Shown here piece by piece: positions 20,235 through 29,555 of a DNA stretch of 64,000 nucleotides (positions within the stretch are counted from its first letter, which is position 1; the number at the start of each line of letters is the position of its first letter). The notes under the pieces were generated by a model. It was given only the letters and a program-made list of their open reading frames with translations, ran no database searches and was not told where the DNA came from. Location of the stretch: assembly GCA_004208945.1 (NCBI GenBank), contig SGPE01000009.1, positions 62,001 to 126,000 on the forward strand, written 5' to 3'. Source of the DNA: Pseudoalteromonas sp. CO133X. GTDB lineage: Bacteria > Pseudomonadota > Gammaproteobacteria > Enterobacterales > Alteromonadaceae. Made by a program: the position numbers and the translations under genes.

Positions 20235-21380
20235 ATGAGACAGGCAACAAAACACATATTACTCATTGTCACCGGCGCAAGCCCGCAAGTATTAACAGAA
20301 ACCATCTTCGCGTTAAATCAGCAAGGCAAACAACTACCTGAAGAAGTTTTTGTGATAACAACACAAAACACTAAAGAAACGCTGGTAAATGGCTTATTTA
20401 CACAAGGCCACTGGCAAAAGCTTATTGACGACTACCAACTACCTGATATTACCTTCAATGAAAACAATATTTGGTTAATTGAAAACGATACAGGCAACCC
20501 AATACTTGATGCCAATACAGAGCAAGAACAAACCTTTATGGCTGACTTTATCACCCGTAAAGTGTTTGAACTTACAAGCGATAACACCCTAAGTATTCAT
20601 GCATCCATTGCCGGCGGGCGCAAAACCATGGCGTTTTATTTGGGTTATGCCATGTCATTGCTTGGCCGCGTGCAAGACAGCTTAAGTCATGTCTTCGTTA
20701 GCGACGAGTTCGAGTTTGTAACGGATTTTTATTACCCAACCCCTTATCAACATATCATTGAAGGTAAAAACGATACCTCGATTGATTGTCAAAATGCAGT
20801 CGTAACCTTGGCTGAAATCCCCTTTGTGCGAATGCGTAAATCGATAGACCAAACGTTGGTAAATACCATGCAAAACGCATCGTTTAGCCAAACCGTTGCC
20901 AGCCTTAACTCGGCTCATAACAACGATCTAGAACTCACCATCAACAAAAAAGCCAAAGAGCTAAAACTAGCAGGGGTTGAAATTAAACTCTCTGCCAAAG
21001 AGTTTGCTTTTTACTTGTGGATACTTGAACACTCAAAAGCTAATGAGCAAGGCTTGATAATTGACCGTACTTTTGAAGATACAACAGCGCATTCAATCGC
21101 TTTTTTAACACATTTTAGTCAGTATGGCAGCGACTCTCGTGTTTACACCAAATATGGGCTAGACCCTGAAGAGTTTCGTGATGGTGAACATAAAAATTTA
21201 ATACCTATGGAACGCGACTTCGTGCAACAAACACGTAGTCAAATCAACAAAAAAATAAGTAACCGACTTACAATGGATCTAGCTGAAAAAATTAATATAG
21301 ATTCAGTTAAGCAAGACAATAATACCCACTATTTCGTCGCGGCACTGAACAACCGCATCAAAGTAAACGAAATAGGCTAA
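20235..21380 (+). CDS. Orphan CARF-domain protein, Cas_NE0113 (TIGR02584) family
   Basis: This 381-residue protein matches the CRISPR-associated NE0113 family, whose CARF/Rossmann domain is thought to bind or cleave cyclic oligoadenylate. The diagnostic motifs are present: ILLIVTGASPQVLTET (residues 8-23) and SIAGGRKTM (124-132). The C-terminal half (from AEIPFVRMRK, about 198) includes the family's segment ending in a possible winged helix. No CRISPR array, Cas10 or cas gene is visible in this window. Instead it lies 80 bases upstream of hsdR. A role in dampening or sensing a nucleotide signal within the island is inference. Confidence 0.75.
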   Translation: MRQATKHILLIVTGASPQVLTETIFALNQQGKQLPEEVFVITTQNTKETLVNGLFTQGHWQKLIDDYQLPDITFNENNIWLIENDTGNPILDANTEQEQTFMADFITRKVFELTSDNTLSIHASIAGGRKTMAFYLGYAMSLLGRVQDSLSHVFVSDEFEFVTDFYYPTPYQHIIEGKNDTSIDCQNAVVTLAEIPFVRMRKSIDQTLVNTMQNASFSQTVASLNSAHNNDLELTINKKAKELKLAGVEIKLSAKEFAFYLWILEHSKANEQGLIIDRTFEDTTAHSIAFLTHFSQYGSDSRVYTKYGLDPEEFRDGEHKNLIPMERDFVQQTRSQINKKISNRLTMDLAEKINIDSVKQDNNTHYFVAALNNRIKVNEIG

Positions 21381-21460
21381 TTAATACGCAAGCTTGTAAA
21401 AAAATAAAAAGGCGTAAGTAGCATCTAAAATAAGCTAGGTGTTTAGCAAAGGAAAACAGA

Positions 21461-24400
21461 ATGAAACAGTCTAACTTCTTATTTCTAAAAGAAATAGATA
21501 ACCAACTATACACGATTGTGCTGGCCGCAGAACGAAATTACCCCAGCGATCCAAACACCACTATGGCAAAGCTACGTATTTTTGCAGAAACAATCGCAAA
21601 AAAATTGGCCCACGCGCTCAAATTTGACCAAAAAGAAACACAAATAGAGATCATCCGTGAACTCGCCCGAGTGCCAGGAATAAAAGACGATATCATTCAA
21701 GTCTTTCATGTGCTGCGAAAAGTCGGCAATAAAGCGGTTCATGACTATCACAATGATCTAGAAGATGCAGAAATGACGCTGCGATTCGCGCATCGCCTTG
21801 CAGCGTGGTACTACTCATTAGTAACACAAAATCTAGATTACAAAGCACCTGTATTTGTACTACCAAAAGGCGAATTAGCGCCTGTGATGGATGCAGAAGT
21901 CATTGAGCTTAAAACTAAACTTGATGAAGTCCTCAATAAAAATTTCAAAACAGATAAAGAACTTAAAGAGAAACAAAGCACAGTTATAAGCCTTAAGGGT
22001 TATATTTCAGTCTTAGAATCTAAACAGCAGGAAACACAGGCACAAAATGAGGCGCGCATTAGAGCGCTAGAAGCTGAACTAAAAGCAAAAGAACAAGAGC
22101 TTGAAGCAAAAACAAAAGAAGAGCGTAAAGCTTACCATGCAGAGTTACGAAAATCGGCAGCCAAGCGCAGCTTAAACTTGTCAGAAAATGAGACTCGCTA
22201 CCTAATCGACACTCAACTACGTAAAGCAGGGTGGGATGCAGATACACAAGCGCTTAACTATGCCAAAGGTACGCGCCCACAAGTTGGCCGTAATATGGCA
22301 ATTGCTGAATGGCCTACGGGCATTGACGAAACAGGCAAGCAAGGCTTTGCAGATTACGTATTGTTTGTCGGTCTTCGTCCAATTGGTGTGATTGAAGCGA
22401 AAAAAACGAATACCGATGTAAGCGCTAAATTGAATGAAGCGTATCGCTATTCAAAAACATTTGATCATAGCTTGCTGCGTCAAACACTTTCACACTTAGA
22501 CGGCGACCTAGTTAACGAAGCTTTGCCACAGTATTTACCAACATGGCAGGACGGAAATAGTTCACCTTATAAAATTCCATTCTGCTTCTCGGCTAATGGC
22601 CGTGAATATCGCGCTGCATCCAAAACAAAAAGTGGAATTTGGTATCGCGATGTTCGTCATAATACCAACATGCCCAAAGCGCTGCCAGAGTGGCATCGAC
22701 CAGAAGAGCTTATAGCTAAACTTGAAGCCGACAACCAAGTTTACAACGATTGGTTTAAGCAAAACCCAATCACCGATGATTTAGGTCTGCGTTATTATCA
22801 AAAAGAGGCCATACAAGCGGTAGAGCAAGCTGTTACTCGTGGCGAGCAAGACATTTTATTGGCAATGGCCACAGGCACAGGTAAAACCCGTACCGCTATT
22901 GGTTTAATGTTCCGCTTAATTCAATCGAAGCGCTTTAATCGTGTATTATTTTTAGTCGACAGAACGTCGCTTGGTGAACAAGCGCTTGACTCATTTGAAG
23001 ATACCATCATTAAAGGCGATACCTTTAAAACTATATATAATGTCAGCGATTTAACCGAGCGCTTCCCTGATGATGAGACGCAAATCCACGTAGCAACTGT
23101 ACAGTCATTAGTAAAACGTACCCTGCAGAGTGACGAAGTGATGCCAGTAGGGCGGTACGACTGCATCATCGTTGATGAAGCACACCGCGGTTATATTCTC
23201 GATAAAGAACAAACTGAAGGTGAAGAAAAATTCCGCGATGCAAAAGACTTTATTTCGTCTTACCGCCGGATAATAGACCACTTCGATGCTGTTAAAATTG
23301 CCTTAACAGCAACTCCAGCCCTGCATACAGTGGATATTTTTGGTGGCACACAAAAGCAGCCTGTTTATCGTTACAGCTATCGTAAAGCAGTCATTGATGG
23401 TCACTTAGTTGACCAAGAACCCCCGGTTAAAATTTTAACTAAACAGTCGCGCGATGGCGTTGTGATGGGGGCAGGTACAGAAGTAATGCGTTTGTCGCCA
23501 CAAGGTGAACTACAAAACGATACTTTAGAAGATGAGCAAAACTTTGAGGTTGCGGACTTTAACCGTAGCTTAATTTCGACAGGCTTTAATAAGGTTGTAT
23601 GCGAAGAGTTGGTGAATCATATTGATCCAACCAGTAAACAAAAAACGCTAGTTTTTTGTGTTAATAATGAACATGCCGATACGGTAGTAGAAGAGCTGCG
23701 CAGCGCATTTAAAACAAAATATCCGCAGCTTGAGCACAACGCTATTATTAAAATAACTGGCGACTCAGACAAAGACAGTAAAAAAGTACAATCGCTTATT
23801 AATCGCTTTAAAAAAGACCGTTTACCTAACATTGTGGTTACGGTTGACTTACTCACAACGGGTATTGATATACCAAGTATTTGTAACTTGGTCTTTATGC
23901 GTAAAGTACGCAGTCGTATTTTGTATGAGCAAATGAAAGGCCGCGCAACCCGCCTTTGCCCTGAAGTGGGCAAAACCAGCTTTAAGATATTTGATGCCGT
24001 TAACTTATACAGCACCTTACAAAGTGTCGATACTATGCGCCCAGTCGTGGTGCGCCCTGAGGTAGATATTAAAACCTTAGTGAACGAAATCACGGCCAAC
24101 GAAACTTACCAAACTAAAGAGGCAGATGGCCGAAGCTTTGCAGAGCATAGCCACGAGCAATTAGTAGCTAAGCTGCAACGTATTACTAGCCATGCAAAGT
24201 GTAACCGCGACCGCTCAAAAGAAATCGACATCCATATTAAACGCTTTGATGAAATACTGGCTGATAAAGCAGGTTGTGACTTTTTAAGCTTGCCAAACAC
24301 TTTAAAAGAAAAGGGGCCAAGGCTAAGTGCTGAAATTATTAACAGCTTACCTAACTTTGTTAGTCGCCTAGAGCAGCTAAAAAACGATATCAACGCATTG

Positions 24401-24979
24401 CGTGATATGCCTATTTTTACCGATATTCCAGACGAAGTCATTTCAGTGACCCATGTATGGGGCGATCACGAAAAGCCTGAGGACTTCCTAGAGTCGTTTG
24501 ATAAGCTGGTTGATAGTTCAGTAAATAAGCAAACAGCCCTTGAGGTAATTATCAATCGCCCACGCGATCTCACTCGTAAAGCCCTGCTTGACTTACAAGA
24601 ATGGTTTGACGCGCAAAATTACGATGAATCAACCTTACGTAAAGCCTGGCAAGCCACTAAAAATGAAGACATCGCCGCCCGTTTAATCGGCCATATTCGC
24701 CGTGCTGCTATGGGCGATGCCTTGTTACCGTTTGAAACCCGAGTCGATAAAGCGCTTAACAAAATAAAAGCCAGTAAAAACTGGAATGAGGCACAACTCA
24801 GTTGGCTTGAGCGTTTAGCTGTGAGCATTAAACAGCAAGTGGTACTGGATGACACCACCTTTAAAACCGGCAATTACCGCCGCAGTGGCGGAAAACGCAA
24901 GCTTGAGAACATCTTTGAAGACGAATTATCAAGTATACTGCAACAGTTTTACGAATATATGTGGGATGAGCCAGCTTAA
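21461..24979 (+). CDS. hsdR: Type I restriction enzyme, R subunit
   Basis: HsdR is the ATP-dependent translocase and nuclease of a type I restriction complex. The 1172-residue protein begins with a DUF4145-like helical domain (about 20-130) and a glutamine/glutamate-rich coiled coil (about 150-245). A PD-(D/E)xK nuclease core follows (GFADYVLF...GVIEAKKT, about 296-316). The helicase motor has Walker A ATGTGKT (about 470-476), DEAH (572-575) and ALTATP. The C-terminal region resembles EcoEI_R_C. It precedes hsdM by 133 bases, and the gap contains a perfect 12-bp hairpin. Confidence 0.95.
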   Translation: MKQSNFLFLKEIDNQLYTIVLAAERNYPSDPNTTMAKLRIFAETIAKKLAHALKFDQKETQIEIIRELARVPGIKDDIIQVFHVLRKVGNKAVHDYHNDLEDAEMTLRFAHRLAAWYYSLVTQNLDYKAPVFVLPKGELAPVMDAEVIELKTKLDEVLNKNFKTDKELKEKQSTVISLKGYISVLESKQQETQAQNEARIRALEAELKAKEQELEAKTKEERKAYHAELRKSAAKRSLNLSENETRYLIDTQLRKAGWDADTQALNYAKGTRPQVGRNMAIAEWPTGIDETGKQGFADYVLFVGLRPIGVIEAKKTNTDVSAKLNEAYRYSKTFDHSLLRQTLSHLDGDLVNEALPQYLPTWQDGNSSPYKIPFCFSANGREYRAASKTKSGIWYRDVRHNTNMPKALPEWHRPEELIAKLEADNQVYNDWFKQNPITDDLGLRYYQKEAIQAVEQAVTRGEQDILLAMATGTGKTRTAIGLMFRLIQSKRFNRVLFLVDRTSLGEQALDSFEDTIIKGDTFKTIYNVSDLTERFPDDETQIHVATVQSLVKRTLQSDEVMPVGRYDCIIVDEAHRGYILDKEQTEGEEKFRDAKDFISSYRRIIDHFDAVKIALTATPALHTVDIFGGTQKQPVYRYSYRKAVIDGHLVDQEPPVKILTKQSRDGVVMGAGTEVMRLSPQGELQNDTLEDEQNFEVADFNRSLISTGFNKVVCEELVNHIDPTSKQKTLVFCVNNEHADTVVEELRSAFKTKYPQLEHNAIIKITGDSDKDSKKVQSLINRFKKDRLPNIVVTVDLLTTGIDIPSICNLVFMRKVRSRILYEQMKGRATRLCPEVGKTSFKIFDAVNLYSTLQSVDTMRPVVVRPEVDIKTLVNEITANETYQTKEADGRSFAEHSHEQLVAKLQRITSHAKCNRDRSKEIDIHIKRFDEILADKAGCDFLSLPNTLKEKGPRLSAEIINSLPNFVSRLEQLKNDINALRDMPIFTDIPDEVISVTHVWGDHEKPEDFLESFDKLVDSSVNKQTALEVIINRPRDLTRKALLDLQEWFDAQNYDESTLRKAWQATKNEDIAARLIGHIRRAAMGDALLPFETRVDKALNKIKASKNWNEAQLSWLERLAVSIKQQVVLDDTTFKTGNYRRSGGKRKLENIFEDELSSILQQFYEYMWDEPA

Positions 24980-25032
24980 AGCGGTTTATCAAAAGCAAAA
25001 AACACGTACAATTTAGCCCATTAATTTTTATG

Positions 25033-25059
25033 GTTAAGCACAGTCGTACTGTGCTTAAC
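25033..25059. repeat. Perfect 12-bp inverted repeat between hsdR and hsdM
   Basis: GTTAAGCACAGT, then CGT, then ACTGTGCTTAAC. There is no T-run typical of a terminator on the + side. It sits 54 bases before the hsdM start and could be an operator or an mRNA processing/attenuation structure. Confidence 0.7.
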
Positions 25060-25112
25060 ACAAAAATGCTGCTACTTGCCAAAAATAGCCAAACGCAGCA
25101 AAAAGAGATCCT

Positions 25113-26738
25113 ATGAATAATACTGATTTAGTTAATAAACTCTGGAAGCTATGCGACAACTTGCGCGATGGCGGTGTGTCGTACCAAAACTACGTAAACG
25201 AGCTGGCCTCACTGCTATTTTTAAAAATGTGTGAAGAAACAGGGCAAGAAGACGACCTACTGCCAGAGGGCTTTCGCTGGCACGACCTTAAAAACAAATT
25301 AGGTCAAGAGCAGCATCAGTTTTATCGTAACTTGTTAGTACAACTGGGCGCAGATGAGCATGCCATAGTGCGCGCCATTTTCCAAAATGTGAATACCAGC
25401 ATTACCCAGCCTAATCAGCTAAATCAGCTGATCACTAGTATGGATAAACTGCAGTGGATAGATAACTCTGGCGATGGCACCAGCAGTAAAACCCGCGATG
25501 ACTTTGGCGATATGTACGAAGGTTTATTGCAAAAAAACGCTAACGAAACCAAATCGGGCGCAGGGCAATACTTCACCCCAAGAGCACTTATTAACACCAT
25601 CGTTAAGTTAATGCAGCCACAAGCCCGTGAAGTGATCCAAGATCCAGCCGCAGGCACAGCAGGCTTTTTAATCGAAGCCGACAAATACATTAAAAGCAAA
25701 ACCAACAACTTATTTGACTTAAGCGACGAAGATCAAGGCTTTCAAATGCAAAAAGCCTTCGTTGGCCTTGAGTTAGTACCAGAAACCCGCCGTTTAGCAC
25801 TGATGAACTGCTTATTGCACGATATTGAAGGCGATGAAAACGAAGGCGCTATTCGCTTAGGTAATACCTTAGGTGCAGCCGGTGAGAACTTACCAAAAGC
25901 CGACGTTATTTTAACAAACCCACCCTTTGGTGCGGCATCAGGGACTAATATTACCCGTACTTTTGTTTACCCAACGTCAAACAAACAGTTGTGCTTTATG
26001 CAGCATATTGTTGAGGGGCTTGAACCAGGTGGCCGCGCTGCGGTAGTCATTCCCGATAATGTATTATTTGAAGGCGGCAAGGGCACAGAGATTCGCCGCG
26101 ATTTAATGGAAAAGTGTCGCTTACACACCATTTTGCGCCTGCCAACCGGTATTTTCTACGCCCAAGGTGTAAAAACCAATGTGCTGTTTTTCCAAAAAGG
26201 TGCCGTAGATAATATCCACCAAGACACAGCCTGCACTACAGAAACTTGGGTATTCGATATGCGTACCAATATGAATACCTTTGGCAAACGCCGCCCACTC
26301 ACCGAACAACACTTCGATACCTTTGTTAATGCCTATGGCGAAGATAAAAACGGTTTATCGCCACGCACTGAAGGCATTTACGACACCTTAGGTGCCATTC
26401 ACCCTGAGGAAAGCCCTGAGCCAAATAAAGAGTCTGAGCTAAATAAAGAGTTAGAGAGCGCAAGATGGCGCAAATTCTCCCGCGAGTACATTCGCGATCA
26501 AAAAAACGATAGCTTAGATATCACTTGGTTAAAAGACTTAGAGGCCAGCAGTGCTGACAACCTACCAGAGCCAGAAGTGCTGGCAGGTGAGGCCATGGCA
26601 GAACTCACCACCGCTATGGGCGAAATTTACCAGCTAATGAAAGCCCTCGGTGCAGATAACGAAGCCGAAGCACAAAAGCAACTGTTAGAGGCGGAATTTG
26701 GTTTAGTCGAACCAGCAGCGCAGGATGGTGAAGCATGA
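25113..26738 (+). CDS. hsdM: Type I DNA methyltransferase, M subunit
   Basis: HsdM methylates adenine within the sequence chosen by HsdS. The 541-residue protein has an N-terminal helical HsdM_N domain, GQYFTPRALI, the SAM-binding DPAAGTAGFLIEA (about 177-189) and the N6-adenine catalytic motif NPPF (269-272). Its stop overlaps the hsdS start by 4 bases (ATGA), so M and S are coupled. The three-gene order is R, then M-S. Confidence 0.96.
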   Translation: MNNTDLVNKLWKLCDNLRDGGVSYQNYVNELASLLFLKMCEETGQEDDLLPEGFRWHDLKNKLGQEQHQFYRNLLVQLGADEHAIVRAIFQNVNTSITQPNQLNQLITSMDKLQWIDNSGDGTSSKTRDDFGDMYEGLLQKNANETKSGAGQYFTPRALINTIVKLMQPQAREVIQDPAAGTAGFLIEADKYIKSKTNNLFDLSDEDQGFQMQKAFVGLELVPETRRLALMNCLLHDIEGDENEGAIRLGNTLGAAGENLPKADVILTNPPFGAASGTNITRTFVYPTSNKQLCFMQHIVEGLEPGGRAAVVIPDNVLFEGGKGTEIRRDLMEKCRLHTILRLPTGIFYAQGVKTNVLFFQKGAVDNIHQDTACTTETWVFDMRTNMNTFGKRRPLTEQHFDTFVNAYGEDKNGLSPRTEGIYDTLGAIHPEESPEPNKESELNKELESARWRKFSREYIRDQKNDSLDITWLKDLEASSADNLPEPEVLAGEAMAELTTAMGEIYQLMKALGADNEAEAQKQLLEAEFGLVEPAAQDGEA

Positions 26739-28201
26739 GTGAGTTGCCGAAAGGGTGGGTTTTCGCCCCTTTAGACAAAGCGATTGCTCATGATACCCAA
26801 GTCACAGATGGCGATTGGGTTGAATCTAAGGACCAAGACCCAAATGGAGATGTAAGATTAATACAATTGGCTGATGTTGGAGACGGAAGATTTAACAATA
26901 AATCCTCTAGGTTTATGACTAGCTCTGCAGCGAAAAGATTAAATTGTACTTACCTTGAAAAAGGTGATCTACTAATAGCGCGTATGCCGGACCCACTTGG
27001 AAGAGCGTGTATTTTCCCTGGAGTCGAAAGTAAGGCTGTAACTGTAGTTGATGTGTGTTTAGTGCGAGAGTCAGAACTCTCAGCTCTTAAAAACAGTATA
27101 CTTAAATATTGGATTAACAGTCCTTATATTCGTAATTTAATAGCAGCCAATGCATCGGGTTCTACAAGAAAGCGTATTACAAGAAAAAAATTGGAAAAAT
27201 TCGAATTTCCTATTCCACCTCTCAACGAACAACAACGCATCGTTGAAAAGTTAGATGAGGTGTTGGCGCAGGTTGATGCCATCAAAGGGCGTTTAGACAG
27301 CATCCCAACCATTATCAAACGCTTTTGCCAATCCGTACTCGCCGCTGCCGTTTCAGGTAAACTCACGGAACAATGGCGTGGTGAAAACTCGTATTCAGCT
27401 TTTGAGCAACTAACAGAACTACAGAGTTTAGAAACAGAATACATTTCAAAGAAGCTAAAAGATGAAAGAACTAAAATACTTAAAGAGAAAAGTAAGTTAA
27501 GAAAAGAATGTGAGCAATTTAGTCAAGATAATGTTCCAGCCGGATGGGCAAGAAAACCCTTTTTTGAGTTTTGCCTATTAAACAGGGGCTTTGATTTACC
27601 AACGGCCAAACGTGTCGAAGGCGAATATCCAATAATGTCTTCTGGTGGATTAATCGGAACGCATAACGAATATAAAGTCGAGGCACCAGTAATTACAGTG
27701 GGTCGTTCTGGTTCAGTAGGCAAAGTATTTTATAGTGATTTAAATAGCTGGCCACTAAATACTTCATTGTATGTGAAAAACTTTGGAATTTGCGATCCTA
27801 AATATCTTTACTTAGCTCTTAAAAGTTCGAATTTGGAGCAATATGCGTCTAGTTCAGCAGTTCCAAGCTTAAACAGAAATGAGTTCATGTTTGTTGAAAC
27901 ATTGATACCACCAAAAGAAGAACAAAAAGAAATTGTTCGCCTGGTTGATGAATACTTTGCCCTTGCCGATACCATTGAAGCACAAGTCAATAAAGCCCGC
28001 GCGCGAGTGGATAACCTGACTCAAAGTATTCTTGCAAAAGCGTTTCGCGGTGAGCTAGTACCGCAAGATGACAACGACGAACCGGCAGACAAACTGCTTG
28101 AACGCATAGCCCAAGCAAAAGCAGAGGCAGAAGCCCTCGCTAAAGCCGCGAAAAAAGCCGAGACAGCCAAAAAGCGCGCAGCAAAAACCATCAGTAAGTA
28201 A
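26735..28201 (+). CDS. hsdS: Type I specificity subunit
   Basis: HsdS reads the bipartite target. The 488-residue protein has two target-recognition domains, each followed by a conserved helical spacer: LNEQQRIVEKLDEVLAQVDAI (about 165-185) and KEEQKEIVRLVDEYFALADTI (about 390-410). The tail after LVPQD is rich in lysine and alanine. No tandem short repeats or inverted hsdS copies suggest phase variation. The recognition sequence cannot be predicted by eye. Confidence 0.94.
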   Translation: MSELPKGWVFAPLDKAIAHDTQVTDGDWVESKDQDPNGDVRLIQLADVGDGRFNNKSSRFMTSSAAKRLNCTYLEKGDLLIARMPDPLGRACIFPGVESKAVTVVDVCLVRESELSALKNSILKYWINSPYIRNLIAANASGSTRKRITRKKLEKFEFPIPPLNEQQRIVEKLDEVLAQVDAIKGRLDSIPTIIKRFCQSVLAAAVSGKLTEQWRGENSYSAFEQLTELQSLETEYISKKLKDERTKILKEKSKLRKECEQFSQDNVPAGWARKPFFEFCLLNRGFDLPTAKRVEGEYPIMSSGGLIGTHNEYKVEAPVITVGRSGSVGKVFYSDLNSWPLNTSLYVKNFGICDPKYLYLALKSSNLEQYASSSAVPSLNRNEFMFVETLIPPKEEQKEIVRLVDEYFALADTIEAQVNKARARVDNLTQSILAKAFRGELVPQDDNDEPADKLLERIAQAKAEAEALAKAAKKAETAKKRAAKTISK

Positions 28202-28270
28202 CTAAATCATAAGTTTGATAGTGAGGGGCGTTTTTAGCATTTAATTATGCTGTTTTTAATATTCGTGATG

Positions 28271-28306
28271 GAGCAAGCTATGCCTTGCTGAGCATAGTAG
28301 CATAGC
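28271..28306 (+). promoter_or_regulatory. Mutually exclusive short hairpins upstream of a small island gene
   Basis: AGCAAG (28272-28277) can pair with CTTGCT (28284-28289). GCTATGC (28277-28283) can instead pair with GCATAG at 28292 or GCATAGC at 28300. The alternatives exclude one another, as in an attenuator, 20-50 bases before the start of the 123-residue protein. No leader peptide was identified. Confidence 0.3.
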
Positions 28307-28327
28307 CATATTTATAAGGTTGATAAA

Positions 28328-28699
28328 ATGTCAGATAACAATAAAGAAGCAATGAAGGCCAAGCTTGAAGAGATTAAGTCTTCAATGTGGCTGAAAAAAG
28401 AAAACGTGAGAATCATTACCGATGAGAATCGCCATGCCGAGCCAGAGCAGGAATTACTCTTTGTTCCTACTTTAGATGAGGCTATTGAGTTATATAAAAA
28501 ACTGAAGCAAACGCATTATGCTGTTCAGATTTATTACACACAACAGTGCGGCAACATACCAGCAGGGTGGAACTTAACGACTCACGTTTCATACACCCCT
28601 AAAAATTCATTAGATGAAATGCAAAGAGATAGCTTAAATGCCCTGATTGAAGCTGGCATAAGTGAAGCCGAGGCGAAAGCATTAACGCACTTAGATTAA
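28328..28699 (+). CDS. Unclassified 123-residue island protein
   Basis: I do not recognise the family. The protein is soluble, charged, with an amphipathic N-terminal helix (about residues 4-18). A compact alpha/beta-like middle (TLDEAIELYKKL, YAVQIYYTQQ) is followed by a C-terminal helical hairpin (SLNALIEAGISEAEAKALTHLD). Ribosome site AAGG precedes the ATG. It lies 126 bases after hsdS and 22 bases before the next gene, with which it is probably cotranscribed. Any link to restriction or to the Argonaute is by position only. Confidence 0.7.
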   Translation: MSDNNKEAMKAKLEEIKSSMWLKKENVRIITDENRHAEPEQELLFVPTLDEAIELYKKLKQTHYAVQIYYTQQCGNIPAGWNLTTHVSYTPKNSLDEMQRDSLNALIEAGISEAEAKALTHLD

Positions 28700-28721
28700 T
28701 CATTATTTAACAGGCTGAATT

Positions 28722-29423
28722 ATGGCTGATAACAGCAATAACAAACAAGCAGAATTAAACGCCGCTTTACAACACATTGGACGCCAGTTTGGTAAGGGAG
28801 CAATTAATGGGGGCGCGAGTGCGACACATGCAAATACAGGTGCTACTAACTCCCATGCCAGCGCTACGAATGCGCTTAGTGCCCAACAAAATAATAAAAA
28901 ATCTAATAAATTGAATTTTGGCTGGGGGCGTTTTCCGGCCAATTCAATGCGGGTGTGGGTGAGTGAAAACCCGCGAGAGACCAATAAGCAATTAGTTAAA
29001 GAAGCTGCCAATGCTAATATCCCGCTGAAACTTATTGATTTTTCCAAGGAGCTGGAGCAGCAAGGCAGTGGTTTTTTAAGGGGAGAAATACAGCAAAGTG
29101 AGCAAGGCAACAATTATAATTCACGCCCTAGTTGGATAAGTGGCGAAGAATTTTACTTATTCGATAATGTTTTTTCTGCTTTTAAAAATAAACACTTGAT
29201 AGAAGAATTTGTAAGAAGCGTTTACGTATCGCGAACGGTTCTTGGTGATCAACAGGCGAGAAGCAAAGCACACTTTGTTGATTGTTACTCATATTACGAG
29301 GAAAAAATAAGGTTAGCGCTGACATGCACTTACGTGGAGTATAAAGTCCTCAACAGCCTACAACGGCAGTTTCCTCAGCTTGATTTTAATTTGTTTGAAT
29401 TCCATTTTGTTGGCAGCGATTAA
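28722..29423 (+). CDS. Unclassified 233-residue protein with RecA-like N-terminus, upstream of Argonaute
   Basis: I do not recognise the family of the main body. Residues 7-28 closely resemble the conserved N-terminus of RecA: an NKQ...LNAAL...I helix followed by RQFGKGAI, against KQFGKGSI in RecA. A low-complexity linker rich in Gly, Ala, Thr, Asn and Ser follows (about 29-66). A folded domain of about 165 residues then begins at NFGWGRFP and has several aromatic clusters (EEFYLFDNVFSAF, YSYYEEKIRLAL). No Walker motifs follow, so it is not a recombinase. It sits 132 bases upstream of the Argonaute gene. RecA mimicry or a fused RecA fragment is an inference. Confidence 0.7.
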   Translation: MADNSNNKQAELNAALQHIGRQFGKGAINGGASATHANTGATNSHASATNALSAQQNNKKSNKLNFGWGRFPANSMRVWVSENPRETNKQLVKEAANANIPLKLIDFSKELEQQGSGFLRGEIQQSEQGNNYNSRPSWISGEEFYLFDNVFSAFKNKHLIEEFVRSVYVSRTVLGDQQARSKAHFVDCYSYYEEKIRLALTCTYVEYKVLNSLQRQFPQLDFNLFEFHFVGSD

Positions 29424-29555
29424 ATGAATTTGGGATCACATATTAGTTGGCGTCAACTCTTTAAATAACCCGAAAGTAAAATCTCAAGCTTGAGAAAAAG
29501 TCAACCATAGTGTTTTCGATTAGTATGGAACTGTAAATAAATAGAAGGATAGAAC

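Noticed and set aside
23617..24099. Antisense reading frame of 160 codons within hsdR
   Set aside because: It overlaps conserved helicase sequence of hsdR in full, has no ribosome site, and its translation is serine/leucine-rich without family features.
26735..28201. Phase-variable hsdS
   Set aside because: No homopolymer or short tandem repeat tracts, no inverted second hsdS copy and no recombinase nearby.
28703..29113. Antisense open frame of 136 codons across the RecA-like protein gene
   Set aside because: The + strand frame has a better context (same strand and spacing as neighbours) and a RecA-like segment; the antisense product is cysteine/leucine-rich without recognisable features.
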